Shown piece after piece: positions 48,988-60,530 of a stretch of DNA of 64,000 bases; within the stretch, counting starts at the first letter, position 1; every line of letters begins with the position of its first letter. Below the pieces are notes generated by a model. That model was not told where the DNA came from. It ran no database searches and saw only the letters and a program-made list of their open reading frames with translations. Made by a program: the position numbers and the translations under genes. Origin of the DNA: Tubulanus polymorphus (taxonomy: Eukaryota; Nemertea; Palaeonemertea; Tubulaniformes; Tubulanidae); contig NC_134029.1 in assembly GCF_964204645.1 (NCBI RefSeq), forward strand, positions 20,106,450 to 20,170,449, written 5' to 3'.

Positions 48988-51900
48988 CCGCACAGACGAC
49001 GATAACTATTAAATGAAACAAACACTTTTATCAGAGTACAGTTAGAGTTTAGAAAGTTTTTTAATTTTGTAGTCGGGTGGTTTTGATAACCAGCAATGCT
49101 AATAATGTATTTGTAGGATTTGAAATTCAGGACTCTTCATACGAAATTGGGTTCAAATTTTAATAGAGACGATAACTGTGCAGCAGCCATGACTAGCCCC
49201 GGTTTATACGCCGGAAGACCCTGTTTTTTAATCGAGACAATTAAGCGGGAAATACACTGACAGATCTATTTCATGTCGTTAATTTATAGCCGTTTGATGT
49301 GCAATAACATAGGGTCAAGGTCGCGTCGATAATTTGCGACCAGATGATCTGAAAAGATCTATATACGCTGGACGGCGTGTGAAGCGTGAAGCGCGATCGG
49401 TATGTTTTCAATGTGTTACATGAATGAATTTGTATGTAGTGATCGGGTACGTTTTTACGAATTGCTTGTACGCGTAGTTATTTTTAAAGAGGATAGCGAA
49501 TTTTTTATCGTAGACATCGTTTGTCATATACGGATTTATACACATGAAGCACACACTGTTGTCGTATATACAAAAGAAGCCGACACACAATAATCAATTT
49601 TTACGGTAAATGAGAATTATCAAGTTTATTTCAACGACGCTTGACCTTTTAGATTTAACGAAAGTGAAGTAAACTGATTTGAAGCGACAATGTTTATATT
49701 ATATTTAAATCGTTAAGATTGTTGTAATCAGATATTATAGCTGTCACCGATTGTTTCTTTTGTTGTAATTCGATATATAGTCTCTTTAAAACATGGCCGT
49801 CCTTTGCCTCTAAAATGATTCCGATATTTGATGCAGAAAGCAGGTTGTATTGCGAATTTCATCGTTACTTACGAGGGACCAATATAAACATGCATGCATG
49901 TCCCCAACGCGTAGGACATGTCTTTATATTGCGTATTCTTTGTACCTATGTTCTTGATTTACCTTCATTACTGGGATATCGATAATTTGTACATTCACAC
50001 AGAATTATTTAACTATTTATGATCGTTTCGACTATCACATTAAGGTAAGCACAGGGAACCTTAAATCATTGAGTGCTCTGTATGCTCTCTCCGGGGTCTC
50101 TCTAGAACGTTTTCATTCGGTAGTCAATGAATTCCAGCTCGTATGCATGGTATTTGTTGTCATATCATCGCCATATCTTGAAAAAGTATCTGGCCTCTTG
50201 ACTGTTACAATTTCCACCTGTCTGCGATCGGTTAGAAAATTACATTCCTTTAAATGGATGCACCCCAAGTGAAAGCTGACTGGTTTTTTATGGCTTTAAA
50301 ACTCAACTGCAACCATAGCCCTTTTCAAACTGCTGTCAAACATGTATGCAGAAATAGTCATGCATTAACACTCCCTTTTTACACTGGTGACTTCCAAATG
50401 TCAAATGACGTAATCTAGTGCCTATTGAGGAATGAAAGATTTTGCGTAATGTCTCTTATCGAATGAAAGTTGGCTTTTTTATTCTTCATAGCTCTGACTG
50501 TGCACGGAAAAATGATACACATCAGTATAACCATCATTCATTAAGCCATGAAACCTAGAATTAGCATTAGCGAGATAATATTATTATTCGTCTGCGTTGT
50601 TTTTGATGATTTTTGGCTTCCCCCGTTGTTCCTGCTGATCTTGTTTGTTCAGTATTACAAACCACGAGTCGTCCTTTTATCGTTACTTTTGCTTTTTATT
50701 TATTTTTTTCCTTTCGGTTACAACATCATAATAAGCGTTTTATATTAATATGTGTTTTTTATTATATTTATCTGAAACTAATAATGAAAAGTGCTTTGTT
50801 TACATTTTTGTGTACATATTTATTTATTGATGTATTTATATTTATTTCATTACTTCATCTAGCAGTCATTTTTAAATCTTTTATTGTAACTTTCTTTCCT
50901 TGTTCTTAATTGGTTATCTCCAAATCATAACTTTCATTTTCTTTGCCTTACATATTTTTGTATTTTCTCTATTGATCTATGTATTATTTCTCATATATGT
51001 TCTTATTGTTATATCATTGTATTGGGCTGCCACACTTAGGATACAGAACTATCACTTGGTTCTTTCTAGTCTATTGGGAACACCTATTTGCTTTATCTTT
51101 TTATGATTCAACACGTTTCCTTAGCATGAAGATGTTTATGAATTATGTTATGAACGTCAAATACATGATTAGTCTGTAATAGTCGGACCAGTTCCATTTC
51201 CTGCTGGTCGATGTTAGATCTGACCAATTTCTCATCTGCCGTCTGCTGTTGCTGCTGACTCGTCGTGAAGGGATTACATTTTCGATCACCTTTGACATTT
51301 CACTCTAGTCATCAGTCCGGTAATTTACAATCGTCGTCTGTCGGTTGAGTTTTAAATCAATCAGACGGGTGTGCGCATGCACGGCGATGACGAACATGTA
51401 CCACCAGCCTCGACGTAATGAGTTTATGTAACCATAGAGACTGTGTATATATACAAGATCATGGTCTGATGAGTATGTGTGCGTGTGTGTTTAGGTAACT
51501 TTGATTGATCACGATGGGACCTATTAGTTCTTGTCAGGTCACATGTTCGTTCACATGCATGATGAACGACTCCATCTATCTGTTTAATTCGTCATCTTTC
51601 GTAATTAGTGTTTCAGGTTTACATGTAATCACCTTCATCAGCTATAATACAGTACTGCCTAATATTCCACAATTTCGGCGGATTCAGAAAATATAAGAGA
51701 AATTCCTAGACTAGGTTGCTCAAAATATATACACTCCTTTACTATTGAACTTTTCATCTTTGCTTGATTTATTGCGGGATTTCTCTTTGTTTATTCATCT
51801 TACACACGGATATTGCGTAAAAGAATCATTACAAAGTTTGAACTATTTAAATCATTAAGGTCAAATTTTAAAGAATTTTTTGTTTATTTATTTAAAGAAA

Positions 51901-52850
51901 ATCTGTATTTGCTGAATCTCATATATAATGAATTGTGTTCAAAATGAATCTCGAAATCTTAGCTACTGTTCTTTTGAATAGGAAATTTTGGTTGAACATA
52001 TCCAATTTTTTGTATGTATGGATAATTAGTGAATGTTTATATAACAAGGCACAACAAATTGAAATGATTGTTTGAAGTGGTTGCAAATTGTTACAAGCAC
52101 AATGACTATATTGTACCAGAGAAAGATTTCGAAGCCAGTATTTATGTACAACAAATGTGTGTGTGTGGGTATTAGTTATAAAATGAAATAAAAAAATGTT
52201 TTAATGTATCTTAAGGGATTGGTTTTACATGTTGTACTACTTAACTACTCACTTGTCTTCCCCTATCATATCCCTTTTGTAAACAATAGGAATTGTGTTT
52301 TATTGGATAAACGTCAATAGCACTAAACCTCACCCTACTCAGACTTTCGACTAACTTGAAAAATAATATAATCATTTTTGTGCCTAGCCAACTTATTTTC
52401 CTCACTCACTTAGTGACCTTGCCCAGTTTGTCCAGTTGATGATATTGTCAGCAAGGCAATTTCCCAATTTTTGGTAAGAAAATTATACCTTATGAATGCA
52501 ATTTCAAGTTCCAGGCAATTTTTTAATGGTTGATAGACACTTACCACATAGCCATAGACCCTATCATTTGTTCCTACCGCACAAAAAAGGCTGGTATTGA
52601 ATTTTAATAACTGGACTGAGGGAAATACAATTATTATTACGGATAGCCATGAAAAGCAAAACTAAAGAAATGCAAAACAATTACGGATAGCCATGACAAT
52701 CAAAACTAATGAAATACAAAAAAATTCATCGCTTATAAAATATTTATTCCTGAACAAACAAGTTATCAGTTCATAGAAGCACACGTCTGCTATTCTATAT
52801 CCGAGTAAAGGAGTTCAAAAGTATTCCAAAATAAAAAACAAAATCGCACT
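48988..52850. other. TRMT9B 3' side and gap to MRPL54; no gene seen
   Basis: This is AT-rich sequence. A possible distal poly(A) hexamer AATAAA is at 52187-52192; nearer to the stop I see none that stands out. T-rich stretches at 50550-51180 give Leu/Phe/Ile-rich open frames that I do not accept as genes. For MRPL54 on the minus strand, AATAAA is at 52743-52748, about 100 bp past its stop. Confidence 0.55.
52743..52748 (-). terminator. Poly(A) signal candidate for MRPL54
   Basis: The plus-strand TTTATT reads AATAAA on the minus strand, about 100 bp beyond the MRPL54 stop codon, a usual distance for a short 3' UTR. Confidence 0.55.
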
Positions 52851-53868
52851 TCATTTGTATCTATTCACTTTACTCAAACGCCCGTTTCTGCGTATCTGCT
52901 CCAATCTGAGCCGCACCCAATAATCCCAAGAATCTTGGTCCAGTTCTTCCACCAGTATAGGTTTAGGATCTAATCGTAATTCCCACAGCCAATCGGGATA
53001 TTCCGAATCCGGTTTCAATTCAGGATCTTGACCGTCTTTATAAATATTCGCTCCGCAGCAGAATTTAACAAGTTTTTCCGGATCCTCCTCAACTTCCAGT
53101 TCCTTTTTTTCCAGAGGCGCCACCATGCCTAATCCTTTCACTGAAATTGTAAAAAATTGAAGGGGATTGATCGAACACGTAGTTTTTCATATATAAAGCC
53201 TGGTTGTGTAACCAGATTGTTGATGACATCGAACAAAATCTCATCTAAATTTCTATAGAACGAATGAATTACGGCATTTTAAAATTCAATACCGAATATA
53301 GAATAAGTTTATTCACAAAGCCTAGACTCCTAAAAATCAAATCGTCATGTCGATCAAATAAGACAACTTCAAATTCATTCCAAGTTGATTTAATTCATAC
53401 GATACAGTCCAATGATAAAGTCAAAGAAGTAAGTGGAACCTCGTCATAACGAAATTAGATACAACGATTCATCAGATATAACAAATAGAAATATAGAATT
53501 AGGGCCTATAGAATTTTGTCCCAAATAAGAGAATTTGATTATTTTCATACTGGATGAACTATCGATTATAACGAACAGATTTTCTTATCCCATGAAGTTC
53601 GTTGTAACGAGGTCCCACTGTACAGTACAGTGAAGTGAAGGTAGTAGTAAAGAGTAAAAGACTTAAGTGCAAGAAAAAATATACATTTCAATGTCATCAC
53701 AATACACAGGCTGTTTGGGAAAGTTTAATACTTACTCCCTTTAACTCCTCCAGCCTTCTTTGCATATGTCACACATGGAATTATGGTTTTCTGATGTAGG
53801 ATGAGAGTCTTTTGTAGAAGATTTCGTGAGGATTTCAGAGCCCGGAATATTCTCATGGGCGCCGCCAT
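52851..53868 (-). CDS. MRPL54: Mitochondrial large ribosomal subunit protein mL54
   Basis: Two exons on the minus strand: 53868-53736 and 53140-52851 (TGA). The sum is 423 nt, 140 aa (human 138). The family core is in exon 2: GANIYKDGQDPELKPDSEYP near residues 74-93, then DWLWELRLDPKP, LDQDSWDYWVRLR and the basic C-terminal NGRLSKVNRYK. The start MAAPMRIFRALKSSRNLLQK is basic and suits a mitochondrial targeting peptide. An upstream in-frame start would add residues without family support, so MAAP was chosen. The protein is a structural part of the mitochondrial 39S subunit. The start codon itself sits in a YY1-like AATATGGCGGC. Intron phase 1 joins correctly (A plus TG gives Met45). Confidence 0.93.
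53432..53620. mobile_element. TA-type (pogo/mariner-like) MITE in the MRPL54 intron
   Basis: AGTGGAACCTCGTCATAACG mirrors GTTGTAACGAGGTCCCACTG. TA dinucleotides flank both ends (53430-53431 and 53621-53622). It fills about a third of the single intron. Confidence 0.75.
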
Positions 53869-54289
53869 ATTGAATTTATCTTCCACCGCGACTGAAAGGA
53901 ATTTCAAGGTCAAATCTTTTAGACTGGTTGCCGGTCTTTGCCATCTAGACTGGTTGCCTGTCCCATTCACCGGTCACTGCGCATCCTCGCTTGCCAGGGG
54001 TCCGGTATCACTCCCGAACTCGCTTCCACCAGCTCGGTCAGCAGCGCTCTTGGCCTGGTCCGGGTGTCATCCAAAAATAATCATTAGAAATATAATTCTG
54101 GTTAAAGAAGATATTTTTGCATTTTGTCGATATATTATGCCAACTTTGGTTTTATAGGGTTATCAACCTTTGATGTGGCGCTAGCGGACGGACGAGCAAT
54201 TATCAGATGGCAACAAGCAACTGGCATGTCCCTTCAGGTCTTCCATACTGTCGCGTCGGGGCAGCGGCGCGCAGAGAATCCGCGGGTCC
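53869..54289. other. Upstream of MRPL54; repeat-derived, no gene seen
   Basis: Between about 53925 and 54250 lie GACTGGTTGCCTGTCCCATT, CATCCTCGCTTGCCAGGGGT and AGCAATTATCAGATGGCAAC. These recur at 58484-58655 and at the window end (63820-64000), so this is a diverged copy of that repeat family. Confidence 0.55.
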
Positions 54290-54340
54290 TCACTACTTCC
54301 GGTGTGGAGTCGTGACCCGCCATATTGAAATGTGGTAAGT
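54290..54340. promoter_or_regulatory. Candidate promoter with ETS- and YY1-like sites and a donor
   Basis: ACTTCCGGTG (ETS-like, reverse of CCGGAAGT) lies at about 54295, CCGCCATATTG (YY1-like) at about 54317, and a perfect GTAAGT donor begins at 54335. The set could be a non-coding first exon of a plus-strand gene continuing beyond what I can follow. Motif evidence only. Confidence 0.35.
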
Positions 54341-54715
54341 CTTGGAATTTTTCCGTTTTTTATTCTTGAATAATATCTATGTATTAGGTTAACAGTTCGC
54401 TATAAACCCCGGAGATGCAGGTACTAAACACCGTCTCTAAAACTGACCTGAGACCCGCCGCCAAACAATATTCAAAATCGTTTTTGAAGCACGTCACGTG
54501 TGTCGTCGTCACGGTTCGGTGGTCCGCACCTTCACCTTGTCCTTGCCTGTGACTGTGATTGTGTTGTGTACGTATGAGGGAGAAATTATCCGAGTTATCC
54601 TACAATAATTATTCAAACACATTGAGAACAAACTGTTGAATTAGTTACATGTGACCCTAGCCTGCTTGTTGAAAACAAATATCTAACAGCAAATGCAATA
54701 AATCTGCTAGCTAAG

Positions 54716-54985
54716 AAGGCCCGGACACACTGGGCGAACAGCAGCAGCCGCTTATTTTGAAACGACCAGCATCTAGCGCCACCTTGCTATCATGTGAACC
54801 GTCGAAGAGCCGTGATTGGCAGGTTAATACAGCGCTCGAGGGACTGATCGTCGTACCCGGAGACACTGGGTCGCCGGCGACAGAATGGGTTCGGGCGATT
54901 TCGTTGGCCGACTAAGTCGCCCAAGGCGATTGCCCGAACACACTGGGAGATTTACCGACGAAATCGCCCAGTGTGTCCGGGCCTT
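54716..54985. mobile_element. TIR element with GGCCCGGACACACTGGGCG ends
   Basis: AAGGCCCGGACACACTGGGC at the left is exactly inverted at the right as GCCCAGTGTGTCCGGGCCTT. The interior repeats the theme (GACACTGGGTCGCC, AACACACTGGGAGATTT). It is 270 bp and non-coding. I see no unambiguous target duplication. Superfamily is uncertain; a Harbinger-type derivative is possible. Confidence 0.85.
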
Positions 54986-55886
54986 TAGTGATATTGTTTG
55001 AAGATCGAGGTCTTCAACACACTAACAGTGTGTGGTGAATATTACCAGTAATAATTGTGGCGAAAATGGACCCTGTTTCTGTTTAACACCTCTGGTTCAT
55101 TTTTGTTTCAGCACCTCATCCTTTCCTCCGATATCTCCGGGTGGGGCGATTTTATTTGTATATATATATATGTATCTGTTTTCGATGGTTTAAATTTGTA
55201 GTCTGAAAATTTGGACACTGTAAAGTTTTTCAGGCGTCTCGTTACGGTCTATTCGCGTTCAGGTCGGGGTTTGGATCAGTTTCTGTCAGGAAATAGCACG
55301 ATCAAATCTTTTTATTCGGCTTTTATCGTAAATTCGCGCTATAACATTCAAGTTACTTACCTTTAGTCTATTCTTTTGATATCGTTTTTTTACTTTAGAA
55401 CTGCCGTTTGGTAATGTCATAATCCTATTTTCATCATATTTACATAGTTTGATTTGTTTTCTTCGGTTCCTCGCTCGGCGAGTTGAGCTTTGTCGCACCG
55501 CTAGGCGGCTTACTATTCTTGCGCGCGTACATCAAACTCGGGTTTGATATTGGAATTTCGTTTTTATCCACTTTAATGTATTCTTTTGGTATTTTTAGCG
55601 CGTGTATTGACTATATTTAATTTCTGGGAGCATTAATCTTCCTGTTAACTATTTTATTCGCGTTCTATTTAGTGCGCGCTCTTGGCCTACTTCGCGCGTA
55701 GTGATATCACTACTGGCCAATGAGCGCACTCGGATTCCTATAAAAGGCGGGTCGTTCGAGCGTGTCGGACATTCCGATCTTTGGTATCATCACGCGTCAC
55801 ACGCAGAATTCCGACTTTACTATTGACTTTGCTATCGAGAACATGAGTTATATATAAGATGTAAGAGATTGATCCTTCCTATCTCG

Positions 55887-55925
55887 CCTTCGGGTTGGAT
55901 ATGATCATCTTGTCCAACCCGAAGG
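55887..55925 (+). other. Perfect 13-bp stem hairpin
   Basis: CCTTCGGGTTGGA (55887-55899) is the exact reverse complement of TCCAACCCGAAGG (55913-55925), with a 13-nt loop. It sits about 140 bp downstream of the TATA box and would lie in any transcript started there. Confidence 0.85.
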
Positions 55926-55970
55926 AAGCAAATTATTTATTCGCGTTAACTTACGTACGATCGTCTGGCC

Positions 55971-56039
55971 GAGTTTGATTTTCGGGCGAGTTTGATTTTC
56001 GGGCGAGTTTGACTTTTCGGCCGAGTTTGATGTCGCCGT
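55971..56039 (+). repeat. Four GAGTTTGATTTTCGGGC tandem units
   Basis: Units start at 55971, 55988, 56005 and 56023 (period 17-18). The first two are identical and the last two slightly diverged. Confidence 0.8.
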
Positions 56040-56300
56040 TTATGACTATCTTCTAGTTAAACTTTTACCGGCCGACAGAGCGTCACCGATCAAGATATTT
56101 CGTCGAGCAAGCTTGTGTACATATTCGTTATCTACCCGCCGGGTGCTTCGATTTTTAAATTATTTTCTTGCCGATTTGATTCGCTCTCGGTCGGGCGATT
56201 TAAATGTTAATAAATGTATATATCTAACATATTCCGAGCGATGATTTGAGATCGTCGTTAGGACCTTTCGAGTCTCGTACTGTACGCCCGAATGAGACAT

Positions 56301-57194
56301 GCATTTTTGACGCGACCTCGACGCGAGACTTTTTCGAGACGCGCCGCGAACTAAGAGAATTTAAAGATATGCTGTTAATTTTATTGACTTAGTTACATTA
56401 AATTTGAGAGTCCACGGGCTCTTATCTTATGACGATTTATATAAGTCTTATATCTTCGTCTTTTCTGAACGAGGAGAGGAGTTCCGCCGCTATTTTTCAC
56501 CTCAGTGCCAATCTATTATTATTCGTCTTTATGAGAGGACCAGTTCGATCAGGGACGTGTCAGCAGTAGTTAGATGGAGACCATCAATCGAGGATCCGAA
56601 CCCTCAGTCCTTTATTGACTGATGGCCTTCATCCGGGGGTAGTCATGACAGAGTGTCATACGTAGAGAACGGTAGATGTTGGGGAGAACTAGGTTCGAAC
56701 CCGAGCGAAATCCTGGCCAGGTAGTCGCCTACTTGGATGCTGAGCCCTGATCATGGAATGAGAAGGATGAATATTTATTTGACGATAATTTAGACAAGAA
56801 TTTATATCTTTTCCCTGAGGAGGAATTACTTCCCCCAATATTTTCGTATAACCCGATTATATTGTTTCAGGGCGAACCCTAGTAGCAAACGCCTATTTTA
56901 CTTATCCAACCCTAAAAAGAAACACGCTACCCAGGAGAGAAACGCTACAATTGTTACAGATACACACAACAGATTTCATCAATTGATCCTTTTTCAACGG
57001 TCAATTCGAATCAGTTATAAACAACAATATGAACAACTGCCCCCCTCACTGACTGTAACTAGGCTGAGATCAATTAATCATCTTTTAGAAAAGGTTTGTC
57101 TCTCAGTAACTGATATCTGTGAATAGTCTACAATCAACAGATACCACATTTAAATCTTATATTCTTTATTTCAGGCATAGTCAAGAGCAACGCT
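56301..57194. other. No gene recognised
   Basis: Open frames such as 56404-56622 show no family features. A B-box-like GGTTCGAACCC near 56692 has no matching tRNA fold around it. Sequence at 56760-56870 is acidic-coding in one frame but has no splice context I can trust. Confidence 0.4.
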
Positions 57195-57655
57195 GTAGGA
57201 GCATCAGAGGAGTATCTTAGGAGTAGCGGGAGTATCGTAGGAGCAGCGGGAGTATCGTAGGAACAGTGCAGGAGTATCATAGGAGCAGCAGGAGTATCAT
57301 AGGAGCAGTGCAGGAGCATCATAGGAGCAGTGCAGGAGTATCGTAGGAGCAGCTGGAGTATTGTAGGAGCAGCAGGAGTATCGTAGGAGTATTGTAGGAG
57401 CAGCAGGAGTATCATAGGAGCAGCAGTAGTGTCGAAGGAGCAGCAGGAGTATCGTAGAAGTATTGTAGGAGCAGCAGGAGTATCATAGGAGCAGCAGTAG
57501 TGTCGAAGGAGCAGCAGGAGTATCATAGGAGCAGCAGGAGTATCGTAGGAGCAGTGCAGGAGTATCGTTGGAGCAGTGCAGGAGTATCGTTGGAGCAGTG
57601 CAGGGGTATCGTTGGAGCAGTGCAGGAGTATCGTAGGAGCAGTGCAGGAGCACCT
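57195..57655. repeat. Minisatellite of GGAGTATCGTAGGAGCAG units
   Basis: About 460 bp of variants of GGAGTATCGTAGGAGCAGCA and GGAGCAGTGCAGGAGTATCG. A higher-order repeat including GTAGTGTCGAAGGAGCAG occurs twice near 57423 and 57493. The minus-strand Ser/Leu/Pro-rich frame across it is a by-product. Confidence 0.9.
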
Positions 57656-57702
57656 GAATGAATCACAGAAGAGATAAGTAGTTTAAGAATTATGTCTTCA
57701 TT

Positions 57703-58789
57703 GATACCACTTATTGATGGAGGAGTTGAAGATGTTCAGGACCAGAATTCAGTTGATCTCCTTACAGACTAAAACAAAATGTAGAATCATTATAACGGTT
57801 ATTGAATTTGTCTCCCGCAAGTATCTGTATCCATCTTCAGCTCACTTCACACTCAGCTATAGATCAGTTCCTTACAGCGACCACTGAATCAACCTAAACA
57901 ATTGAAATAATGATAACACATTCTATTTATGAATACATATGAAGCACATCTAAAACCAAAGTGATAAAAAATAGAAAGTTGTAAAATGTTTTCTGAGGCA
58001 GTCTGATTTGTGTCAGATTGTAACTGTAGAAGTTTCACTCATTGTTTCAGTCTAATTGAGATATGACTGATGTACATGTAACATTGACTGTGTAACACTG
58101 CTGTTATTTGTTCACTTATTCCTCCTTAGTGTGAAGAATGTTTGTTCTCTCATCTTCATTAGCCATAAGAATCATTCTCATCCATCTAACTACAACATCG
58201 TAACATTTCTACTCATCTTATCATAGAGGGAATGAGTTGTATGAGGTTTGGGTATGGAATGGGGCGGGGTATGGTGTAGTTGACTGTTAGGGTAGGATAT
58301 GGTAATGTGATAAGGTAAGGTCGGTTGGATGATGCAGGGTTGTTTGATGTGGTTGGATTCGATGATGAGTTTAATATAGAACTGTTTGGGGGTAAGTGAT
58401 GTAAGTGGTAGTGTACGATGTGTATGTTCGGAGGGTGTATGATGACGGATTGAAAGGTTGCTGGTAGAGGGCGGTACAGTAGCATCCTCACTCACCAGGG
58501 GTCGGGTTGCTTCCTGCAGTTGCTCACGTCGACACAAACGCTGACCGAAACTTTATTTATCGGTTGGAATACGAGGAATTATTCAGCCAATGAAAGCAGA
58601 GTAATTATCAGATGTGAGCTTCAGCAGAACGCAACCAGACCGTGGCGAGTGAGGATGTGTAGTAGTGATACTGGTATGGTATGTGTAAGATAGGGGGTGT
58701 TGTGTTGAGGATAGGGTAAGGCATGGTTAGATTAATATGAAAGTGTAAGTTTAGGTAATGTTGGGGCAGGATGTTTGGTGTTGTTGAGG
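57703..58789 (+). repeat. Left arm of a large inverted repeat
   Basis: It begins ATACCACTTATTGATGGAGG and ends GTTTGGTGTTGTTGAGG. It matches 61379-62508 in reverse complement, with shared landmarks such as TAGATCAGTTCCTTACAGCG, ACATGTAACATTGACTGTGT and AACATCGTAACATTTCTACT. It differs from the right arm by one extra insert (58484-58655). Its inner half is strongly G/T-rich. Confidence 0.9.
58484..58655. mobile_element. CATCCTCACTC-ended TIR element inserted in the left arm
   Basis: CATCCTCACTCACCAGGGGT..GGTTGC at the left mirrors GCAACC..CGTGGCGAGTGAGGATG at the right (imperfect TIR of about 37 bp). It is absent from the matching place in the right arm near 61730-61737. Related sequence occurs at 53975-54250 and 63820-64000. 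Confidence 0.75.
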
Positions 58790-59505
58790 TTCCGTTCATT
58801 AAGTACGTACACAAGAAATATGACCTTATTTCAAGGTCCTACCTTGTGTACGCACATTGTACTATATTGCCGATGACCTCCTACCTTAGTACACAATGAT
58901 TGATCATGTATTATAAAACATTGATAAACATTGATAAGCCATAAAGCTAGCTCCTCTTGAAGGGATTTACTAGGATGCAGCCTTTTAAAGGGCAATGAAT
59001 TCATTATATTGTTCCAGGCTCATGGCTGAACTAATACCTACAGATGAGTAGCCAGGCTACTACAAAATTGTACAGTAAAAATTAGAGCACTTTGTGTAAA
59101 TAGCTACCTAGCTTTGTATGCGGATCGCAGATCGTACACTTTTGCTGTTGAGGTCCTACTTAGGGCTTCGTGCTGAATGGACGGTTCCTTGAATGAAGGG
59201 TGAATTTATCCATGTTTTCACTAAATAACGGGGTTTTTGCTGTGTTTTGAATGGGGCAACAGTAAAATGTTTTGAACAATGGTGAGTGATGCTCCTGGCG
59301 CTCCTTCACTAATCTATAGACAGTACTGAAGTACGGCTCCAGAGATTGTCTCTATCAATACTGATGCATCATCTCCCCCCCCCCCCACAACTTCTTTAGA
59401 TAGTTTCTGTCTGATTCGTCGGGAAATGGTGACATGAATGGTGACAGGACAGTACAGGGTCGTGAGGGGTGATGTTGGGGTAGGGTCATGCGATTCAGAG
59501 AAAGT

Positions 59506-59607
59506 GGACCGGTCCAGAGTTGCAGTTGGGATACAGTACGAGCCTGTGTAGAAATTGGACCGGTCCGGAGTTGGAGATGGGATACAGTACGAGCTCGTGT
59601 AGAAAGC
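59506..59607. repeat. Tandem duplication, 51-bp unit
   Basis: Two units begin GGACCGGTCC at 59506 and 59557 and share GGGATACAGTACGAGC and GTGTAGAAA with few changes. Confidence 0.9.
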
Positions 59608-60329
59608 CCTTCGTTTTGAGTACACTGGTATTTTTGAAATGAGTTTCACTCATGTATGCACTGACTGAAAATACTCACATGTGTATTTTCTCAAGTTGAA
59701 CTAGTGTTTTGATCTGCATTCATTATGACATTCACTGACATGTTGCGCAGCGTAATTGAATACAAGCCTGTATAGGAAGCCAGTCCTTTTGAATGCGCGG
59801 CTCATTTACAAAATATAGGTACGTGCAAAATTCTGATATGCGTTTATTTTGCAAATATTGATGATGAAGATCGGCTTTCGGCATGTCCTTAACAGGATAG
59901 AATCTAACAGAGTGATTTCAACTTGGATGTAAATACTTCGAGGGTTTATATCAGTAGTATCGTACCTAGTCTTACCTCCTTCCCTACCTCCCTCCCGCGC
60001 TAACTATTCCAAAATCTCTATATGAAATACATCGAGAATGATGCTAATGAAGATTGAATTCATCGATTCATTTAGGAATTGAAACTTGTTTCATGGAACA
60101 AATGGTGCTGCAAATAAACAATATCATCAAACAATGATATGATTCTGTTTGACTAGTGAACTGCTGCCCTACTACTGGTTTTAAAAGCACTGATTGAGAT
60201 GGATTTAAACCCAGTTCAATTACTATATTTCCTATACACTTACTGCCGGGTGGTACTGACACATAGCAAGGAGAGATAGAGAGAGAGAGAGATAGAGTGA
60301 GCCATAAGAAAAAGAAAGAACATGAAAAG

Positions 60330-60530
60330 AGTGGGGTCTGAGAGCAATTCGAAGGTTTAGTGTCCTGCTGGCTTATCGAGCGGGCAGGGGTCTATTCCTA
60401 CCTCAACTCAACAAAGGTGAGCTTAAAGCCACCAAGCACAAAAGTGGGGTCTGAAGGGTACTCCACTGCTGGCTTAAAGGGCGGGCAGTGGTCTATTCCT
60501 ACCTCACGTGCTTAAAAATGTTTGCAAAAA
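60330..60530. repeat. Tandem duplication with AGTGGGGTCTGA start
   Basis: Units at 60330-60442 and from 60443 share GCTGGCTTA, GGGCGGGCAG or a variant, and GGTCTATTCCTACCTCA. GA-rich runs flank both sides. The end of the second unit is approximate. Confidence 0.75.

Larger units (their letters stand above)
55480..56300 (+). mobile_element. LTR-like or transposon promoter region (tentative)
   Basis: It combines a TATAAAAG box (55739-55746), a perfect 13-bp hairpin (55887-55899 with 55913-55925), four 17-18 bp GAGTTTGATTTTCGGGC units (55971 to about 56039) and an AATAAA (56209-56214). CpG is enriched relative to flanks. No second LTR, primer-binding site or polymerase frame was found. A solo LTR is one reading; an isolated gene promoter is another. 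Confidence 0.35.

Noticed and set aside
50548-51179. Several overlapping hydrophobic frames that could look like small membrane proteins.
   Set aside because: The strand is T-rich, which yields Phe/Leu/Ile in every frame. There is no family motif or gene context.
53869-53970. A longer MRPL54 start beginning MNGTGNQ.
   Set aside because: The added residues are repeat-like and do not resemble the family; MAAP fits length and targeting.
56685-56735. B-box-like GGTTCGAACCC as a tRNA or SINE.
   Set aside because: No A box at the right distance and no cloverleaf on either strand.
57134-57526. Minus-strand frame of 130 residues, Ala/Pro/Leu/Thr-rich.
   Set aside because: It is the minisatellite translated; no start context, splice sites or domain.
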